From Candidatus Omnitrophota bacterium (GTDB lineage: Bacteria > Ratteibacteria > UBA8468 > B48-G9 > DTJG01), in the NCBI GenBank assembly GCA_023818725.1, contig JAMWBX010000060.1:1-7236 (forward strand): DNA of 7,236 bases. The letters are read 5' to 3'. Within the stretch, counting starts at the first letter, position 1. Each line of letters starts with the position of its first letter. The notes under the pieces are model-generated. The model saw only the letters and a list, made by a program, of their open reading frames with translations, searched no databases and had not been told where the DNA came from. Below, in pieces: positions 5,499 to 7,236 of the stretch. A program made the position numbers and the translations under genes.

Positions 5499-6269
5499 AT
5501 GGAAAAAATAGCCACTGACTATCTTAATAAACTTCTTATTTATCTTCCAAGAATTCCTCTGGCTCTGTTGATTATTCTTGCAGGATGGTTTCTTGGAAAG
5601 GCGTGGAATCGTTTTTACCAGAGGATATCAAGAAATTCAAAAATTGATCCGCTCGCAAGGAAATATATCGGAAGATTAATCTTTATGGCAATGCTTGTTT
5701 TCTCAATAATAATTGCCCTTTCCACTCTTGGATTAAATATTTCCCCTTTTATCGCGGGAATTGGCGCCGGCGGTCTTATCATTGGATTTGGCGTTAGAGA
5801 AACAGTGGCTGACTTTGCCAGCGGCCTGATGATATTTATGTACAGACCTTTCAAAATAGGAGATTTCGTCAAAATCGGAGGCGTGGAAGGCGAGATTGTT
5901 AATATAAGTCCGGTCAATATTGAATTGAGGGCAAAAGATAATAAAAAAGTCCTCGTACCAAATCGAAGCGCCTGGGGACAGGTGATTTACAATTCAACAA
6001 GGGATGGCAAAAATTTATTTGCGATTCAGCTGCAGCTGGTGGTAAATCATGAAGCAGTTGATATAAAAGATATCGTAAAATCGGTTTTTCAAAAACACAG
6101 TGTCTCCTGCAGATGCTGTTTAACAGGGATTTCTCAAACAGGTTTAACATACACAGTCTACACTGAAATACCAAAAGAAAAAATCGATGAAATAGAAGAA
6201 ATCACAAAAGACCTCTGGCAGGAGATGAAAAACAGAAGTATCAATGCGACAATTACTATTCTCTCGTGA
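5499..6269 (+). CDS. mscS: Small-conductance mechanosensitive channel, MscS family
   Basis: MscS-type channels open under membrane tension to release solutes during hypo-osmotic shock. The 256 residues show TM1 at about 15-35 (LPRIPLALLIILAGWFLGKAW) and TM2 at about 57-78. The Gly/Ala-rich pore helix TM3 is at about 82-113 (SPFIAGIGAGGLIIGFGVRETVADFASGLMIF), the hallmark of the family. The cytoplasmic beta domain follows with YRPFKIGDFVKIGGVEGEIVNISPVNIELRAKDNKKVLVPN, then the alpha/beta C-terminal domain. The length is slightly below E. coli MscS (286 residues). An unusual CRCC cluster sits at 204-207 in the cytoplasmic part. The ATG at 5499 is the only start that keeps the first helix. No ribosome binding site is seen and the promoter points to a leaderless message. 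The stop overlaps the GTG of truA (GTGA). Confidence 0.95.
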   Translation: MEKIATDYLNKLLIYLPRIPLALLIILAGWFLGKAWNRFYQRISRNSKIDPLARKYIGRLIFMAMLVFSIIIALSTLGLNISPFIAGIGAGGLIIGFGVRETVADFASGLMIFMYRPFKIGDFVKIGGVEGEIVNISPVNIELRAKDNKKVLVPNRSAWGQVIYNSTRDGKNLFAIQLQLVVNHEAVDIKDIVKSVFQKHSVSCRCCLTGISQTGLTYTVYTEIPKEKIDEIEEITKDLWQEMKNRSINATITILS

Positions 6270-7030
6270 AGCAAAAATCTTTAAGATTTAAGGCAGTTAT
6301 AACTTATGACGGTTCTGATTTTTCAGGATGGCAGATACAACCAGGTAAAAAAACAATACAGGAAGAGATTGAAAAGGTTCTTTCGAGAATTTTTCAGAAA
6401 AGAATAAAGATTCAATCCTCAGGAAGAACAGACTCAGGCGTCCACGCGACAAAACACGTCATTTCTTTCGCCCTTGAAACAGATATGAGACCCGAACAAA
6501 TTCATAAAGCAATGAACGCATTGCTCGATAAGCATATCAGAGTTAAAAATGTATCAATAGCCAGTGAAAGTTTCCATCCTCGTTTTGACGCGAAGAAAAA
6601 AATATACAGGTATCTGTTGACTGATTTCAACTCTCCTTTCCTGCTTGATAGAGCCTGGTATATTCCAGAAAAAATTTGCATCTCAAGAATGAAAAAAGCA
6701 GCTTCTTTTATCGCCGGCACTCAAGATTTTTCATGCTTTCAAGCATCAGGAAGAAAGGCTAAAAACACTGTGAGAACAATCGAATACATTAAAATAAAAA
6801 AGGAGTACTTCTGTTTTGATCCTGATGTAAATATCATTTCCATTGAAATCTGTGGAACTGGTTTTCTTTACAAAATGGCGCGCAATATTGTTGGAACACT
6901 GGTGGATGCAGGAAGAAAAAGGATTGAACCTGAACAGATTAAAAGGATAATCGCATCAAAAGACAGACGATTAGCTTCACCAACTGCTCCAGCATACGGA
7001 CTTTACTTAAAAAATGTAATTTATGAATGA
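6266..7030 (+). CDS. truA: tRNA pseudouridine(38-40) synthase TruA
   Basis: TruA converts uridines 38, 39 and 40 in the tRNA anticodon stem-loop to pseudouridine. The 254 residues match the family length (E. coli 270). YDGSDFSGWQIQPGKKTIQEEIE at 14-36 is the typical N-terminal motif. SSGRTDSGVHA at 51-61 contains the catalytic Asp56. FDAKKKIYRYLL supplies the conserved active-site Tyr, and FLYKMARNIVGTLVDAGRKRI is the C-terminal signature. The start codon is GTG at 6266, overlapping the mscS stop by four bases. No ribosome binding site is evident, so translation probably depends on coupling to mscS. The next gene begins eight bases before the truA stop. Confidence 0.96.
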   Translation: MKQKSLRFKAVITYDGSDFSGWQIQPGKKTIQEEIEKVLSRIFQKRIKIQSSGRTDSGVHATKHVISFALETDMRPEQIHKAMNALLDKHIRVKNVSIASESFHPRFDAKKKIYRYLLTDFNSPFLLDRAWYIPEKICISRMKKAASFIAGTQDFSCFQASGRKAKNTVRTIEYIKIKKEYFCFDPDVNIISIEICGTGFLYKMARNIVGTLVDAGRKRIEPEQIKRIIASKDRRLASPTAPAYGLYLKNVIYE

Positions 7031-7236
7031 TTCAGTCAAAAAAATGCTTGTAGATGCGTTTGGGAAGAGGGTTGTTTTTGATGCTTCTGCAAAAGATTTT
7101 ACAACATTCAAAACAGGCGGACTATTATCAATGGTTGTTTTTCCATCAAAAAAAGAGGAAATAGAGTTTCTTTTCGAGCTTGAAAAAAAAGGGACAGATG
7201 TGAAATTTATTGGTCGCGGTTCCAACCTTTTGATAA
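7023..7236 (+). CDS. murB: UDP-N-acetylmuramate dehydrogenase MurB, N-terminal 71 residues (partial at right edge)
   Basis: MurB is the FAD- and NADPH-dependent enzyme that reduces UDP-GlcNAc-enolpyruvate to UDP-MurNAc in peptidoglycan synthesis. The visible part has DFTTFKTGGLLSMVVFPSKKEEI, equivalent to the family's T-T-x-R/K-x-GG motif followed by a proline-ended strand. It ends in FIGRGSNLLI, the G-x-GSNLL FAD-binding motif, exactly where expected near residue 65. The frame remains open to the window edge and the rest lies beyond. The ATG at 7023 overlaps the end of truA by eight bases (ATGAATGA). The second ATG in that overlap leads quickly to a stop and is not used. This is the third gene of the mscS operon. 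Confidence 0.9.
   Translation, partial: MNDSVKKMLVDAFGKRVVFDASAKDFTTFKTGGLLSMVVFPSKKEEIEFLFELEKKGTDVKFIGRGSNLLI

Overview
The window looks like an ordinary chromosomal segment of an AT-rich, probably anaerobic bacterium. It carries an oxygen-sensitive class III ribonucleotide reductase, bacterial cell-wall, tRNA-modification and signal-peptidase genes, and a bacterial tRNA-Ser. Sigma70-like promoters are visible. I cannot name the species. A secreted heparinase/alginate-lyase-like enzyme suggests that polysaccharide is used, or at least once was. There is no CRISPR array, transposase or phage gene, and I see no wholly new multi-gene system.

Layout. Positions 1-2292 (minus strand) are the nrdR-nrdD operon: the NrdR repressor, overlapping by 20 bases with nrdD, which runs off the left edge without its glycyl-radical C-terminus. 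Its promoter (TTGACA-17-TAAAAT) carries two NrdR-box-like palindromes spaced 32 bp centre to centre. Positions 2347-5148 (minus) form a second compact operon: a short type I signal peptidase, a small membrane-anchored protein of NTF2-like appearance, and a heparinase II/III-family enzyme. Each junction is a 4-base ATGA overlap. The heparinase reading frame is broken by an apparent single missing A in an A run, so it appears as two pieces.

Positions 5149-5498 hold no protein gene. They contain tRNA-Ser(UGA) on the minus strand and, just downstream of it, a GC-rich 103-bp inverted-repeat element whose outer end duplicates 16 bases of the tRNA 3' portion. They also hold divergent promoters for the tRNA and for the plus-strand operon. 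Positions 5499-7236 (plus) are mscS (mechanosensitive channel), truA (tRNA pseudouridine synthase) and the start of murB (peptidoglycan precursor synthesis), all joined by short overlaps.

The points most worth a second look are the tRNA-tail-mimicking repeat element, the tandem NrdR boxes that occupy the promoter and the place where a ribosome binding site would be, the frameshifted lyase linked to its own signal peptidase, and the apparent use of leaderless or SD-less starts for operon-first genes.
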